The position numbers were made by a program, and so were the translations under genes. 64,000 bases of DNA, taken from the NCBI RefSeq assembly GCF_905120345.1, contig NZ_CAJHOA010000001.1, positions 620,001 through 684,000 of the forward strand, read 5' to 3'. The notes beneath the pieces are model-generated. The model was not told where the DNA came from and made no database searches. It worked only from the letters and a program-made list of their open reading frames with translations. Numbering within the stretch: position 1 is the stretch's first letter; every line of letters starts with the position of its first letter. The DNA comes from Denitrificimonas caeni (GTDB lineage Bacteria; Pseudomonadota; Gammaproteobacteria; Pseudomonadales; Pseudomonadaceae). This document shows positions 9,012 through 17,296 of the stretch, in pieces.

Positions 9012-9467
9012 ATGAAACGATTTAATTTACGCCATGAAATTTTATTGCAGCTGGTCGAGTCTGCTCAAGACGGTATCGTTGTTGCAGAGAAAGAAGGCGA
9101 CGACACCATCCTAGTTTACGTCAATCCAGCGTTTGAGCGATTAACCGGCTATAGCGCGGATGAAATCCTATATCAAGACTGCCGTTTTTTGCAGGGTGAA
9201 GAGACTAATCTAGATGCGGTGACAGTTATCCGTCATGCCATTAATGATCAAGCGCCGGTACGCACCGTACTGAAAAACTACCGTAAAGATGGTTCAGTAT
9301 TTTGGAACGAGCTAAGCGTCACGCCTTTCTATGATGAAGTAGAGCAAATTACCTACTACATCGGTATTCAAAAAGATGTTACGACGCAAGTTGAGCTGGC
9401 TTTAGAACTGGACGTTGCACGCGAAACTATCCAACAGTTGACAGAACAGCTCGCCACTCAATCATAA
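9012..9467 (+). CDS. Short LOV-domain blue-light photoreceptor (PpSB1/PpSB2-LOV-like)
   Basis: A 151-residue single-domain LOV protein. The flavin-reactive cysteine is Cys57 in YQDCRFLQG; the flavin-contacting Asn89, Asn99 and Gln120 are also in place. Residues 16-125 form the PAS/LOV core, followed by a C-terminal helix (130-148) like the Jalpha dimerisation helix of the Pseudomonas putida short LOV proteins, which it resembles closely along its length, including GIVVAEKEGDDTIL. There is no output domain, so signalling must go through a partner. ATG 9012 is preceded by AAGG; an upstream TTG (8976) gives an atypical extension. It converges on a MerR regulator with a 6-bp overlap of the stop codons, the same pairing as PpSB-LOV/PplR. 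Confidence 0.93.
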   Translation: MKRFNLRHEILLQLVESAQDGIVVAEKEGDDTILVYVNPAFERLTGYSADEILYQDCRFLQGEETNLDAVTVIRHAINDQAPVRTVLKNYRKDGSVFWNELSVTPFYDEVEQITYYIGIQKDVTTQVELALELDVARETIQQLTEQLATQS

Positions 9468-10331
9468 ATTTAGTGGGGCAAACCACTGCGAACATACCCG
9501 CAGTTCGCAGTTGACACTGGGTGGCTGCAACTCAGCCAACGCGTCACTGCCAAATACCCAAGTACGCAGCGCAGCGTACTTTTTGAAGCTCGCAGTCCAC
9601 TGTGTCGTAGCTGTTACACTATCATCAATAAATAACACCGCTTGGATTGCAAACGGTCTAGCCGCATCCAGCAAAGGTTCAAGTGTCATCGATTGATCAA
9701 ACTCAAGCGGCTGATAGCCTTGTTCAAAGCAAAACAATGCCACTAGCTTTGCTAAGTACTCCGGTGTTTGTGCTGCTTTTTGAATAACAATACGTTTGCT
9801 AGGTAAAACTTGCTGGCTATACAAAGCATGTAAACGTACCTGTAAGCGGCGAGTCAGAGTGCTACGCCAAAATGCTAAAGCGACATCATGATTTTTTTGC
9901 TGCTGCAATTGCTGCTCAATATCAGCCAACAGTGCGCGCATAGGATTAAGACTGTAATCCGCGAATAAACGATCTAACTGGCGTTCCAACACCTGTACTT
10001 GCAACTGGCTTGCAGCCAAGCGAATTTTCTCAAGCAGTTGGCTACTATCATTCTCCGAAACTAAGGCCGACACCTGTGCGGCACGCGGTGGTGACTCACT
10101 GATCACCGCCTTAATACGACTGATCGGCACACCTTCCGCCATCAAGCGTAACGTTTCGTGAAGGAAATCAATATGCTCTTGACTGTAAAGGCGGTGTCCT
10201 GACTCGGTACGTACCGGTTCAATCAATTGGTAGCGGCGCTCCCAAGCGCGCAGAGTAATAGGGTTTACCCCAGTCAACCGAGCCACTTCGCGGATGGGGT
10301 ACAGTGCGTTTTGGTCGATTGCATCACTCAT
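9462..10331 (-). CDS. MerR-family regulator, class II LitR/PplR-like, paired with LOV
   Basis: The 289-residue protein begins with a MerR winged helix-turn-helix: YPIREVARLTGVNPITLRAW at residues 11-30 and the wing GHRLY at 45-49. The C-terminal about 200 residues are compatible in length with the LitR/CarH family, but I do not see the cobalamin-binding ExxxH...DxHxxG signature, so it is class II. In P. putida such PplR proteins control blue-light genes and depend on a cognate short LOV protein. The gene lies downstream of and in line with the lipid-modification operon, 107 bp after its last gene, with its own promoter and a near-match operator, suggesting autoregulation. Confidence 0.87.
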   Translation of the reverse strand: MSDAIDQNALYPIREVARLTGVNPITLRAWERRYQLIEPVRTESGHRLYSQEHIDFLHETLRLMAEGVPISRIKAVISESPPRAAQVSALVSENDSSQLLEKIRLAASQLQVQVLERQLDRLFADYSLNPMRALLADIEQQLQQQKNHDVALAFWRSTLTRRLQVRLHALYSQQVLPSKRIVIQKAAQTPEYLAKLVALFCFEQGYQPLEFDQSMTLEPLLDAARPFAIQAVLFIDDSVTATTQWTASFKKYAALRTWVFGSDALAELQPPSVNCELRVCSQWFAPLNL

Positions 10332-10366
10332 GGGACATCATTCTCAATAAGGTTTTTTAATAGTAA

Positions 10367-10405
10367 ATCATATACATAACATATGCAGCAGCCAACAATT
10401 GTATC
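10367..10405 (-). promoter_or_regulatory. Promoter and candidate operator of the LOV-linked merR gene
   Basis: On the minus strand, -35 TTGGCT (10390-10395) and -10 TATGAT (10367-10372) are separated by 17 bp. A PplR-like site overlaps the -35: TATGCA-N12-TGTATC on the plus strand (10382-10405), 10 of 12 defined positions. The -10 begins 9 bp beyond the operator edge, almost the same register as in the ybgA promoter (10 bp). Confidence 0.5.
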
Positions 10406-10438
10406 GTTCAGCTGTAATCTTGGCGATGTTTTAGCCGT

Positions 10439-10933
10439 TTATCGATGTAATTTTTCCGTTAAATCGCGTTTAAGTTGTACAGACAAGGGGCTATCACCGA
10501 GCCAAATACCGAAATACAGCGCCTTAAACTTGACTGTCTTAATCCTCACCAACTCACGACCATTCAGCAATAAACCTGTGCCCTGTTCTGGCTGAAAATC
10601 CAACTGGTAGCAATCACCTTGCTTGACCGGTTGATAAGCAGCATGTAAACGATTCACTGCTTGCTGCAACTCAGCGGATACGCTCTCAGGCAAGGCTTGT
10701 TGCGCGCCTTCAACAAAATTTTCTACAGTCAGCGAGCGGGCGTAGCACAGCTCTAAGCGTGCCGGGGTTTGTTCAGATAAAGCCTCTTCTAAAGTTACAC
10801 CTGCGGGAGTGAAAAACGTTGCTGAGTAGACTTTAAACGGTCCCCAACGCGCCTCACCTTGTCCCACTTGAGTCAAGTCAGCACTGGCCATAGTGGGCAG
10901 CGCTAACAAAATAAAGCAGCACAGTATCCTCAC
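10439..10933 (-). CDS. Chalcone-isomerase-like periplasmic protein
   Basis: A 164-residue protein with a signal peptide (MRILCCFILLALPTMASA, cleavage near residue 18). The body, including the YSATFFTPAG, ALCYARSL-like and KAGVR-like surroundings, resembles the chalcone isomerase-like fold family (PF16036 type), which binds fatty-acid-like ligands; members need not be enzymes. It is the last gene of the five-gene minus-strand operon and overlaps the preceding lipoprotein gene by 4 bp. Its constant company with CFA-like and DUF1365 genes in proteobacteria suggests a role in handling modified fatty acids, but this is inference. Confidence 0.65.
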   Translation of the reverse strand: MRILCCFILLALPTMASADLTQVGQGEARWGPFKVYSATFFTPAGVTLEEALSEQTPARLELCYARSLTVENFVEGAQQALPESVSAELQQAVNRLHAAYQPVKQGDCYQLDFQPEQGTGLLLNGRELVRIKTVKFKALYFGIWLGDSPLSVQLKRDLTEKLHR

Positions 10934-11466
10934 GGCTGTGCCTTGCTAAAAAACAATGTCACTTCACCCACGTTAAAGCCCCATTTAGTGACTTGCGCGC
11001 GATTGAGCATGACGCCATCCGCTTGTAAAAACATCCAGTCATCAAATTTCACATGGATGCTACTGTCTTTGTAGGGCAAATCTAAGGTGTAGCGCCAGTT
11101 AAATACTGATCCAGCACTGTGCCCTTTCGCTTCACCAATCACATCACCAGCAGTACCGCTATATTGATTATTTGCCAAGCGCTTAATCACCCAAACGCGC
11201 TGTTCTTTTTCACCGTCGTCATACAGAAAGCGCTCATCGAGAGTCAGCACATCACCTTCAATCGTGCCGGTAATATCCACCGTAAAGCGGCGTTTTACTG
11301 CGCCAGAACGGTCTTGAAACTGGCCATAGGCTTGGGTTTCTCCAGCAAAGTAATTAAACAAATCGAGTTTTGGCTCAGTGTGCGCATAATCTTGCACCTT
11401 AGGCGAGCTACAACCGGCCAGCAGCATGACGCTGCATATCGCCAATAGATAGTTACGAATACTCAT
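10930..11466 (-). CDS. DUF3833 lipoprotein
   Basis: A 178-residue lipoprotein precursor: lipobox LLAGC with lipidated Cys19, Ser at +2 (outer-membrane sorting expected). The remainder is rich in beta-strand-like segments (GQFQDRSGAVKRRFTVDITG, LTLDERFLYDDGEKEQRVW in part) with a C-terminal GFNVGEVTLFF, as in the DUF3833 family. The function is unknown. Gene order and 4-bp overlaps on the downstream side place it in one transcript with the CFA-like methyltransferase and the chalcone-isomerase-like gene, which suggests it receives or transports a modified lipid at the outer membrane. Confidence 0.75.
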   Translation of the reverse strand: MSIRNYLLAICSVMLLAGCSSPKVQDYAHTEPKLDLFNYFAGETQAYGQFQDRSGAVKRRFTVDITGTIEGDVLTLDERFLYDDGEKEQRVWVIKRLANNQYSGTAGDVIGEAKGHSAGSVFNWRYTLDLPYKDSSIHVKFDDWMFLQADGVMLNRAQVTKWGFNVGEVTLFFSKAQP

Positions 11467-12683
11467 TACGCATGCTCCAAAGTCAATTGCACGACATCGG
11501 TGGATTGGGTTTCAAAGCCGACACGGCAATAATCGAGGTAATAACGCCAAATTCGTTGAAAACGCTGGTCATAACCGAGCTTTAATAGTTGTTCAGACTG
11601 GGCGGCAAAGGCCTGCTGCCAGAGCTGTAAAGTGCGTGCATAATCGTGCCCAAAGGACAGTTCATTGCTGATTTTAAAACCATGTTCCTGCGCCAGCTGA
11701 TGCAGCTGTTGCTTGGACGGCAACAGACCACCGGGGAAAATAAACATTTGAATAAAATCAACATCATTTTGATAACGCTCAGCGCGTGCATCTTCAATCG
11801 TGATAATTTGCAACACAGCTTTACCGTCGGTTTTAAGTAAGCGTTTCAGCTGGTTAAAGTAATCATGCCAATACTCTTTGCCCACCGCCTCAAACATCTC
11901 AATGCTGACAATATGATCAAATTGACCTTGCTGGTGACGGTAATCCATTAAACTCAGTTGCGCTTGCTCGGCTAAGCCCTGACGCTGCAGACGCTGATTA
12001 GCAAACTCCAATTGCTCGCAAGACAAGGTAATACCGCTCACTTGGCAACCTTGCTCAGCAGCCTGCTCAGCAAACCCCCCCCAGCCGCAGCCAATCTCTA
12101 AAATGTGATCACCGGTCTGCCAGTCCAACTCCGCTAAAATACGTTGATATTTATTGGTTTGGGCCCGTTCCATCGATTGCTCGCGCTGAGTAAATAGCGC
12201 ACTGGAATAACTCATGGTTTGATCCAGCCAGAGCGTGTAAAAATCATTCCCTAAATCATAATGTGCACTGATATTTTCACGACTGTTTTCAATCGAGTTG
12301 TGATTGTCACGATGACGTTTTAAAAAGCGTAGATAAAACCAATTAAAGCCCAGACGCGTATCACTCAGTGCCTGTTCATTGGCCGCACCTAAGCGCAACA
12401 AGGTGTACAGACATGGTGTATCAATCAGCTGATCAGCATAGGCTTTGGCAAAACCTAGCTCTCCTTGACTGCTAAATAGCCAAATAAATTTTAACGGTTG
12501 CTTGATAATAAGCTCAGCATGCACACCCGATTTTTTGCCACTAAAACGACGCTCTTGCCCGCCAATGCTCACCGTCAGCGAGCCATACTCAATACGTTCA
12601 AAAGGCAGGTATTTAAGCAACCAAGCCGCTAACTTAGGCGCATGGAATAAACCCAGCAGCCATATATGCGCACGCATTAACAT
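11466..12683 (-). CDS. Cyclopropane-fatty-acyl-phospholipid-synthase-like methyltransferase (possibly UfaM)
   Basis: A SAM-dependent methyltransferase of 405 residues acting on unsaturated acyl chains of phospholipids. Visible motifs are HYDLGNDFY (141-149), the SAM-binding LEIGCGWGG (195-203), and the downstream SIEMFEAVGKEYW and FPGGLLPS blocks of the CFA family. In pseudomonads a light-induced homologue in the same neighbourhood is annotated ufaM, involved in furan fatty acid synthesis; sequence reading alone does not separate a cyclopropane synthase from UfaM. It overlaps the DUF1365 gene by 7 bp; a second in-frame ATG at 12677 touches the DUF1365 stop codon and is an equally plausible start. 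Confidence 0.85.
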   Translation of the reverse strand: MLMRAHIWLLGLFHAPKLAAWLLKYLPFERIEYGSLTVSIGGQERRFSGKKSGVHAELIIKQPLKFIWLFSSQGELGFAKAYADQLIDTPCLYTLLRLGAANEQALSDTRLGFNWFYLRFLKRHRDNHNSIENSRENISAHYDLGNDFYTLWLDQTMSYSSALFTQREQSMERAQTNKYQRILAELDWQTGDHILEIGCGWGGFAEQAAEQGCQVSGITLSCEQLEFANQRLQRQGLAEQAQLSLMDYRHQQGQFDHIVSIEMFEAVGKEYWHDYFNQLKRLLKTDGKAVLQIITIEDARAERYQNDVDFIQMFIFPGGLLPSKQQLHQLAQEHGFKISNELSFGHDYARTLQLWQQAFAAQSEQLLKLGYDQRFQRIWRYYLDYCRVGFETQSTDVVQLTLEHA

Positions 12684-13453
12684 GATTCCATCTCCGAATG
12701 ACTGTATTGAATACTTTCTAAATGCTTAGGCGTGCGGTGAAACCTGCCACCTTTGAGGACGATTTTTAATGCCCACCAATGAATCAGAGCAATCACTTTG
12801 AGCATGCTTAACGGTGCGAAACCAACCTGTTTCAGTAAGTGTCGATCCGTCAGATCAAGCACTCGTCCCGCTTCACTCGCGGTAAAAAACTCAACGTCTT
12901 GGCGTGTTTCACGAATACTGGTAAACACCTTGTCCAGCGGTAGACCAAAACGAAAATGGTAACGTGCATCCATCTCGATAAAGGGCGAGACATGGAACAC
13001 CTTCTCAGCCTCAGCTTGGAAACTGTTGAGGTTGCTAGCAGACAGCTTGAGTACATAGTGATGCCACTGCCCAAAAGTGTTACTGACCTCAGCAATAATC
13101 GCTACCAGCTGATTTTCGGCGTTATAGGCGTACCACATTGACAGCGGGTTAAAGCTGTAACCAAGAATGCGTGGATAACAGATCAGTTCTACCCGCGCCG
13201 GGCGAGCAATACCGTACAGACCCAGAAAGTTATCCACCCACTGCCGCCAAGGGGTGCCATCGCGCGGGCCGTGGTCTTTATAATTCAGACTGACTAAGTT
13301 AAATCGATTGAGACTGAGCCAGCGCAGTTTTTGCGTTTCTTCTGTAATACAGTCCAGATCCACTTTGATACTCAAAGTACGATAGGCAAAACGATACTCA
13401 ACCGGTTGCCGGCGCGCATGGGCGACCTGTCCTATGTAGAGTGTTGAGCTCAT
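12677..13453 (-). CDS. DUF1365 family protein
   Basis: A 258-residue protein with the DUF1365 hallmarks YRTLSIKVDLD, LICYPRILGYSFNPLSMWY and HVSPFIEMDARYHFRF. Its biochemical role is not established, but it is nearly always encoded beside an FAD amine-oxidase-like protein and a CFA-like methyltransferase, as here. The frame is open to a GTG at 13483, but ATG 13453 has the strong ribosome-binding site GGGAGG and overlaps the upstream stop as ATGA, so it is the true start. Translation is probably coupled to the FAD gene. Confidence 0.85.
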   Translation of the reverse strand: MSSTLYIGQVAHARRQPVEYRFAYRTLSIKVDLDCITEETQKLRWLSLNRFNLVSLNYKDHGPRDGTPWRQWVDNFLGLYGIARPARVELICYPRILGYSFNPLSMWYAYNAENQLVAIIAEVSNTFGQWHHYVLKLSASNLNSFQAEAEKVFHVSPFIEMDARYHFRFGLPLDKVFTSIRETRQDVEFFTASEAGRVLDLTDRHLLKQVGFAPLSMLKVIALIHWWALKIVLKGGRFHRTPKHLESIQYSHSEMESC

Positions 13454-14739
13454 GATGCCTCCCACGGCAAAGCAACCTGCCACAGCTTAGCGACACGAAC
13501 AGCACTGGCTAAACCATCTTCATGGAACCCATACCCGGTGTAAGCGCCAGCGAACCAACAGCTTTTTAGCCCTTGAATACTGGGTAATTGCGCCTGCGCT
13601 TGAATGGCTTGGGTATCAAAGACAGGATGCTGGTAATCAATAGTTTTAAGCACACAATCAGCACGCGGCGTAACAATAGGGTTGAGCGTAACGAAGATAT
13701 CTTCTGAGGTATTGAGCGGCTGCAACGCATTCATCCAGTAACTGACAGCTACTGCGCGTTCGGCACGGTAATTTTCGCCACTGAGGTAGTTCCAAGATGC
13801 CCAAGCACGTTTTTTACCTGGCATTTGTGTGATATCGGTATGCAACCACGCTTGGTTGTGTTGATAGGTAAAACTCTTCAATAGAGCAAAGTGCTGATCA
13901 TTGAGTAAGGCATACGCCTCATCCGCATGGCAGGCAAATATAACCTGATCAAAAGCATGATTTTGACCATCACTAGTACGTAAAAGAACGGTCTGTTCTG
14001 GCGTCTCACTCACCGTTACACCGGTCACGCCATGCTGATACACAGCAAAGGTTTTGAGTGCGAGAATTTTCTCTAAATAGGTGCGAGCACCATTGATTAC
14101 CGTGCGCCATTGCGGCCGCTCATTGACGTTGAGTAAGCCATGATTGGCAAAAAACTGTAAAAAACTTTGCGCCGGAAACTTCAGCATGGTGCCGGTTGGG
14201 CATGACCAAATTGCCGCGGCCATAGGTAACAAATAATCCTGCTGCATGGCTTGGCCAAAACCATTTTTAAGCAAGTAGTCACCAAGCGTTAATTGTTCGG
14301 ATAAACCTTGTACAAGATCGACTTTAGCCAATTTATTAAAACGCAGAATATCGGCAATCATGCGCCAATGTCGCGGTGAAAATAAGTTCTTGCGCTGCGC
14401 AAACAAAGTATTGAGATTATTACCCGCATACTCCAATCGACCTTGATCAATCGATACTGCAAAGCTCATATCAGTCGGATGCGTAGCAACGTGTAAATGC
14501 GCAAACATAGCTTTAAGCAAAGGATAGTTCGGCTCGTTATAGACAATAAAACCTGTATCCACAGGAATCTGTTCGCCACCGCGCAACGTGACATCAATGG
14601 TATTGGTGTGCCCACCCAAACTTGAATTTTTCTCAAATAAAGTGACGTCATGTTTTTGGCTCAGAAACCACGCACTGCTGGTGCCGCTGATACCACTGCC
14701 AATCACTGCCACTTTGTATCTTTGATGAGGGTCGAACAT
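13450..14739 (-). CDS. FAD-dependent amine-oxidase-like oxidoreductase
   Basis: A 429-residue flavoprotein with an N-terminal Rossmann motif (VIGSGISGTSSAWFL, GxGxxG at 14-19, then the acidic FEKNSSLGGHT) and a conserved C-terminal GLKSCWFAGAYTGYGFHEDGLASA FAD-closing segment (quoted in part: AGAYTGYGFHEDGLASA). Family members lie with DUF1365 and CFA-like genes and are thought to oxidise or desaturate modified acyl chains, but the substrate here is unproven. It is the first gene of the minus-strand operon and diverges from the SDR gene across a 72-bp promoter region. Confidence 0.85.
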   Translation of the reverse strand: MFDPHQRYKVAVIGSGISGTSSAWFLSQKHDVTLFEKNSSLGGHTNTIDVTLRGGEQIPVDTGFIVYNEPNYPLLKAMFAHLHVATHPTDMSFAVSIDQGRLEYAGNNLNTLFAQRKNLFSPRHWRMIADILRFNKLAKVDLVQGLSEQLTLGDYLLKNGFGQAMQQDYLLPMAAAIWSCPTGTMLKFPAQSFLQFFANHGLLNVNERPQWRTVINGARTYLEKILALKTFAVYQHGVTGVTVSETPEQTVLLRTSDGQNHAFDQVIFACHADEAYALLNDQHFALLKSFTYQHNQAWLHTDITQMPGKKRAWASWNYLSGENYRAERAVAVSYWMNALQPLNTSEDIFVTLNPIVTPRADCVLKTIDYQHPVFDTQAIQAQAQLPSIQGLKSCWFAGAYTGYGFHEDGLASAVRVAKLWQVALPWEAS

Positions 14740-14811
14740 TTTCCTGACACCTTGCGCGAATTTGTTATATATTATTTATACACAAGCTATACGCCTGCAC
14801 AAGGTAATCCT
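14740..14811. promoter_or_regulatory. Divergent promoter of the two lipid-modification operons
   Basis: The 72-bp AT-rich gap must carry promoters for both directions. Plus strand: TTGCGC (14753-14758), 17 bp, TTATAC (14776-14781). Minus strand: TTGTGC, 16 bp, TATAAA. A degenerate PplR-like pair, TATACA (14777-14782) and TGCACA (14796-14801), has a 13-bp instead of 12-bp spacer, so shared light control is possible but not shown. Confidence 0.4.
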
Positions 14812-15582
14812 ATGAAAAAAAATATTTCACAACGTATTTGGTTGGTCGGCGCGTCACAAGGCATCGGTTTAGAGCTGGTAAAAATCTGGCTTGGACAAGG
14901 CCATCGAGTAATTGCTTCGGCGCGACACACGGAGTCATCAGCAGACTTAGTGATGCTGAAGCAACGCTATGGCGAGCAGTTGCAATGCTTAAATATTGAT
15001 GTAGCTGATGCACAAGGCTGCGCAGAACAAGCAGAACAGGCGTGGTCAATATTCGATGGGCTGGACATCTGGTTTTACAATGTTGGCACCTATCACCCCA
15101 TGACCGCTGCGCAGTGGAATTTGTCCGATTTTTTAAAGATGAATCAAACTAATTATCTGGGGGTAGTTGCATTGATACTACCGTTACAACAACATTTTAA
15201 TACTCAAGGCCATGGCCGTTGGGTTTGGAATGCCAGCCTCGCTTCGTATTTTGGTTTGCCCTATGGCGGTGGTTATTCAGCACCGAAAGCCGCGCTGGTC
15301 AATTTAGCTCAAGCCTTGCAGCCCGAGCTTGCTGAGCAAAATATTCAACTGCAAATTATTAACCATGGCTTTGTACGTACACGCCTGACGGAAAAAAACG
15401 CTTTTGCTATGCCAGGCCTACTCGAACCCGAACAAGCAGCACAACAGATTGCCAAAGCGCTAGATCACAGCACAGCGTTTGAAATTTGTTTTCCTTGGCA
15501 TTTACGTATGGTGCTCAGCCTACTTAGATTTATGCCCTACTCATGGTCATTAGCACTGACTCGAAAGATGTTAAGGACTTAG
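14812..15582 (+). CDS. Short-chain dehydrogenase/reductase
   Basis: A 256-residue SDR with the NAD(P)-binding GASQGIG at residues 13-19 and the catalytic YSAPK (Tyr155, Lys159) preceded by the serine-containing NASLAS (140-145). Gly-rich motif followed by basic SARHT favours NADP. ATG 14812 (MKKNISQRIW) has AAGG upstream; the open frame further 5' runs into the divergent FAD gene and is not real. First gene of the plus-strand operon SDR, NTF2-like, MFS. Homologues accompany the same lipid cluster in other light- or singlet-oxygen-responsive bacteria. Substrate unknown. Confidence 0.88.
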   Translation: MKKNISQRIWLVGASQGIGLELVKIWLGQGHRVIASARHTESSADLVMLKQRYGEQLQCLNIDVADAQGCAEQAEQAWSIFDGLDIWFYNVGTYHPMTAAQWNLSDFLKMNQTNYLGVVALILPLQQHFNTQGHGRWVWNASLASYFGLPYGGGYSAPKAALVNLAQALQPELAEQNIQLQIINHGFVRTRLTEKNAFAMPGLLEPEQAAQQIAKALDHSTAFEICFPWHLRMVLSLLRFMPYSWSLALTRKMLRT

Positions 15583-15584
15583 TC

Positions 15585-16019
15585 ATGTCGAATATTGATC
15601 AGGTACTGGAGACGTATAAAAAACTCTTTGAATCCTTAAGCAGACAAACAGTTGAAGAGGAGTTCTTACAGGTTTTTAGTAGCGATGTGTACTTTAAAGA
15701 TCCGTTCAACGCCGTTCGTGGTCTGCCGCATCTGCAACATATTTTCCAGCATATGTTTGCGACCTTACTCGAACCACAGTTTCATATTATTGATCTTGCC
15801 GGCAACCTGCACAGCGGTTTTCTAGAATGGCAATTCACTTTTAAACTAAAAGAAAAGGGTGATAGCCAGCTGATTCAAGGTGTCAGCAAAATTGAAATCA
15901 ATCCACAAGGCCAAGTTTGCAGCCACATTGATTACTGGGATAGCGGTGAATATGTGTACGCAAAAGTACCATTACTTGGTCGTGTAATTGCTCTGATCAA
16001 TAAACGTCTGAGCTGCTGA
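15585..16019 (+). CDS. SnoaL/NTF2-like protein
   Basis: A 144-residue protein of the nuclear transport factor 2-like fold: an N-terminal helix pair, then VYFKDPFNAVRGLPHLQHIF, and a beta-sheet with GFLEWQFTFKL and a conserved HIDYWDSGEYVYAKVP. The family includes small-molecule isomerases, cyclases and binding proteins. ATG 15585 lies 2 bp after the SDR stop and is preceded by AAGGA; the longer frame from 15543 is excluded. It overlaps the MFS gene by one base, so the three are translationally linked. Its particular ligand is unknown but is probably a lipid-derived intermediate of this cluster. Confidence 0.8.
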   Translation: MSNIDQVLETYKKLFESLSRQTVEEEFLQVFSSDVYFKDPFNAVRGLPHLQHIFQHMFATLLEPQFHIIDLAGNLHSGFLEWQFTFKLKEKGDSQLIQGVSKIEINPQGQVCSHIDYWDSGEYVYAKVPLLGRVIALINKRLSC

Positions 16020-17266
16020 TGAGCAAGTACCGCGCCTGCAGTCAGCCGCTTATTTATGGACTGGTATCTTGGCCGCTGGCAATGCTGGGCATTCCTCTGT
16101 ATGTGTATTTGCCGACCTATTACCATCAGATGGGATTGCAGCTGGCTGTCGTCGGCAGCATGCTGCTACTGGCGCGCATCAGTGATATCTTTACTGATCC
16201 GGTCGTCGGCTGGCTGTGTGACTACAGCGGACGCCGTGGGCGCTACCTGTTGATAGTGCTGGGTTGGTTATTACTACTCTTTGGCCTCTGGCAATTACTC
16301 CTGCCAGCACAGGCCAGTGCTGTACATCTATTGGTATGGGCTATGTGGGTGTATTTAGCCTGGACTTTAATGATGATCCCCTATCAAGCCCTCAGCGCTG
16401 AAGTCAGTGCTGTTGCTCATATAAAGACCCACTACACCGCAACCCGCGAAGGCTTTGCTGTGGTTGGTGTCATCACTGTGTTAGTGCTGCCATTTTTACT
16501 CGATAACAGCCAAGATTACCGCCAGCTATTTAGCATGCTGTATCCGTTAGTCAGTATCAGCCTGACCCTCTCTCTGGCGTTAATGCTATGGCGCTTACGT
16601 CTGATCCAGCATCAATCCGTGCGACAGACACATGCTTTATTGAGCGCTACAACTTGGCGCTTAATTTGCACTGATCACAGCAGCCGTACTTTGCTGCCAG
16701 CGTATGGCCTTAATAGTTTAGCCAACGCCCTACCTGCGACCTTATTTTTATTATTTGTTGAGCACGTTTTACAGCTGAATGATTATATGGGTCTACTGCT
16801 GTTAGGCTTTTTTCTTAGCGGCATCTTGGCCTTACCACTCTGGGTGTGGTTATCAAAAAAAATCGGCAAATACTCCGCTTGGCGTCTTTCAATGATCAGC
16901 GCCTGCTTAAGCTTCATTTGGGTATTTAGCATCGCGCCGGGCAATCTTTGGGGCTTTGCTGCGATCTGTCTATTCTCAGGCTTAAGTGTAGCGGCCGATG
17001 TCGCTCTGCCCTCTTCAATTCAAGCCGATATTGCCCAAGACTTATCAGATAAAAATGGCAGTATCAGCGGTTTATTATTTGCCGTATGGGGCATGCTGAC
17101 TAAACTTTCCTTAGCATTGGCGGTGGGTTTAGCACTACCCATGCTGGGCTGGCTCGGCTGGGAGCAACACAGTGCGCTGAGTTTACAAGGCTTATTATGG
17201 ATGTATGCTGGCGTGCCAATTGCACTCAAGTTGAGCGCTTTGTATTGGCTGCGTAAAGCGCGCTAA
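16019..17266 (+). CDS. MFS carrier of the GPH (sugar:cation symporter) type
   Basis: A 415-residue inner-membrane protein with about 12 hydrophobic segments. The DPVVGWLCDYSGRRGRY loop between helices 2 and 3 is the signature of the glycoside-pentoside-hexuronide:cation symporter subfamily. Close relatives belong to the SDR/NTF2/DUF1365/CFA cluster, where a sugar substrate is doubtful and movement of a lipid or a precursor may be more likely; this is inference from gene context only. Last gene of the plus-strand operon; it converges on the DUF2058 gene. Confidence 0.8.
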   Translation: MSKYRACSQPLIYGLVSWPLAMLGIPLYVYLPTYYHQMGLQLAVVGSMLLLARISDIFTDPVVGWLCDYSGRRGRYLLIVLGWLLLLFGLWQLLLPAQASAVHLLVWAMWVYLAWTLMMIPYQALSAEVSAVAHIKTHYTATREGFAVVGVITVLVLPFLLDNSQDYRQLFSMLYPLVSISLTLSLALMLWRLRLIQHQSVRQTHALLSATTWRLICTDHSSRTLLPAYGLNSLANALPATLFLLFVEHVLQLNDYMGLLLLGFFLSGILALPLWVWLSKKIGKYSAWRLSMISACLSFIWVFSIAPGNLWGFAAICLFSGLSVAADVALPSSIQADIAQDLSDKNGSISGLLFAVWGMLTKLSLALAVGLALPMLGWLGWEQHSALSLQGLLWMYAGVPIALKLSALYWLRKAR

Positions 17267-17296
17267 AACCCGGTACGGATACCGCTGTGATACTGC

